64,000 nt of DNA from Acidobacteriota bacterium. Lineage in GTDB: Bacteria; Acidobacteriota; Terriglobia; Terriglobales; Acidobacteriaceae. The notes beneath the pieces are model-generated. The model searched no databases. It saw only the letters and a list, made by a program, of their open reading frames with translations, and was not told where the DNA came from. Position 1 is the stretch's first letter. Each line of letters opens with the position of its first letter. The translations under genes were made by a program, and so were the position numbers. The stretch is from positions 1-64,000 of the forward strand of contig JAFDVQ010000001.1 in the NCBI GenBank assembly GCA_018268915.1. The letters run 5' to 3'. Of this stretch, positions 63,290-64,000 are shown in pieces.

Positions 63290-64000
63290 ATGCTCTTTGC
63301 AGGCGACTCTCGGCGCAGAACGATGTTTTTTCTTGCTGCCGGAGTGCTGCTGGTGTTCGCTCTGCTGGGTGGCCTGAACGCCTTCAACACCTCCAGTGTC
63401 CCGTTTCTGAATCCAGAAACTTCCGGTGAAACGCTGGCCTTTACTGGCCTCACCGTTGTCGTCTTTCTCCTGCTTCTTGTTCTCTTGCTTCTTCTGCTGC
63501 GAAATATCCTCAAGATTTATGCGGATCAGAGCAGCACGGCGCTCGGCACCCGGCTGCGCACCCGCATGGTTGTAGGTGCGGCTCTCATCGCGGTCACGCC
63601 GGCGGTCTTCATGTTTCTTTTCAGCTTCCAGCTGATGAACCGGTCCATCGACCGCTGGTTTTCGCCCAATACGACGCAGCTTCGCGAAGACTCGACCCGC
63701 GTGGTTCTTGAACTGGCGCAGTACGTCACCAGCAATGCACGCGGAGAGGCGGAGTCCATCGCCGCCAGCGGAGCGATTGAGGGCGATCCCGGCGCACTGC
63801 AAAAGGTGTTCGCTTCTCATCGCGTCACACTGCAGGGAGGATTCGTACTCGTCTACGATCGGGATCATCGTGTTGAAGCGAGCTATGGCGCGCCGCCGGA
63901 GAACAGCTCTGCGAGCCTGATTCCATGGCTCCCGGAAAAGGCCGGGGACACTCGGCTCCAGTCGGTGACTCCGTTGCAAGGGCCTCTTTCCGCCAGCATT
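63290..64000 (+). CDS. NtrY-like sensor histidine kinase, 3' truncated by window edge
   Basis: An open frame runs from ATG 63290 to the window end without a stop (237 codons). The N-terminus is basic, then two membrane segments (FFLAAGVLLVFALLGGLN, TVVVFLLLLVLLLLLLR), a cytosolic or linker stretch with TALGTRLRTRMVVGAALIAV, a third segment (VFMFLFSFQLMNRSIDRWF) and the start of an extracytoplasmic sensor. TRMVVGA and MNRSIDRWFS are typical of NtrY-type nitrogen or redox sensor kinases; the HAMP, PAS and kinase parts would lie beyond the window. It starts 180 bases after ald. Confidence 0.82.
   Translation, partial: MLFAGDSRRRTMFFLAAGVLLVFALLGGLNAFNTSSVPFLNPETSGETLAFTGLTVVVFLLLLVLLLLLLRNILKIYADQSSTALGTRLRTRMVVGAALIAVTPAVFMFLFSFQLMNRSIDRWFSPNTTQLREDSTRVVLELAQYVTSNARGEAESIAASGAIEGDPGALQKVFASHRVTLQGGFVLVYDRDHRVEASYGAPPENSSASLIPWLPEKAGDTRLQSVTPLQGPLSASI

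Overview
The window is a 64 kb piece of a bacterial chromosome, about 60 percent GC by eye, that most resembles class Terriglobia (Acidobacteriota). The support is the mix of gene types (CRTAC1/UnbV-type FG-GAP protein, a Rne/Rng ribonuclease with a huge insertion, NtrY-like kinase, tandem DUF72 genes), long Lys/Ala tails on ribosomal proteins, and many intergenic repeats. The genus cannot be fixed from sequence alone. No tRNA, rRNA, IS element, phage, CRISPR or defence island was seen. This is core chromosome rather than an accessory island.

Layout: (1) 1-16483, plus strand: the S10-spc-alpha superoperon from the 3' part of rplW to rplQ in canonical order, including secY, adk, map, infA, a small rpmJ, rpoA, and a terminator at 16520. 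(2) 16589-31307: mixed metabolic and envelope genes: an exported AlkP-superfamily hydrolase and a VOC protein; two tandem DUF72 genes; vanZ-like and guaB; a membrane glycosyltransferase; an acyl-CoA dehydrogenase; a CBS-pair protein; a YccA/Bax-inhibitor protein; a TPR protein; a PfpI-like protein; an exported aldo/keto reductase. (3) 31358-33085, minus: ECF sigma factor, membrane anti-sigma candidate and a secreted protein in overlapping or tightly coupled order. (4) 33189-38814, minus: rimP-nusA-infB with a good promoter and a possible attenuator in its leader. (5) 39282-44023: CSS/EAL phosphodiesterase, exported Xaa-Pro aminopeptidase, two small unknown genes, an outer-membrane barrel. (6) 44182-54108, minus: Rne/Rng ribonuclease, then the cell-shape cluster mreB-mreC-mreD-mrdA-rodA. 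(7) 54458-64000: aldehyde dehydrogenase, CoA-transferase, NTF2-like protein, FG-GAP protein, unknown membrane protein, an Lrp regulator divergent from ald, and the start of an NtrY-like sensor kinase cut by the window edge.

The most striking signal is not a gene. At least 17 intergenic loci carry arrays with a 7-base period. Each arm is usually about four heptamers (units such as AGGGATC or AGTGATC), and most loci have a second arm in inverted orientation (GATCCCT-like units). They lie in most of the longer gaps of the ribosomal superoperon and also between mreC and mreB, upstream of the aldehyde dehydrogenase and upstream of the NtrY-like gene. They recall the heptanucleotide STRR repeats of filamentous cyanobacteria but have other unit sequences. 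A second element, a GGTGCC-led palindrome, occurs three times; two copies differ by a compensatory base-pair change, which argues that the stem is maintained.
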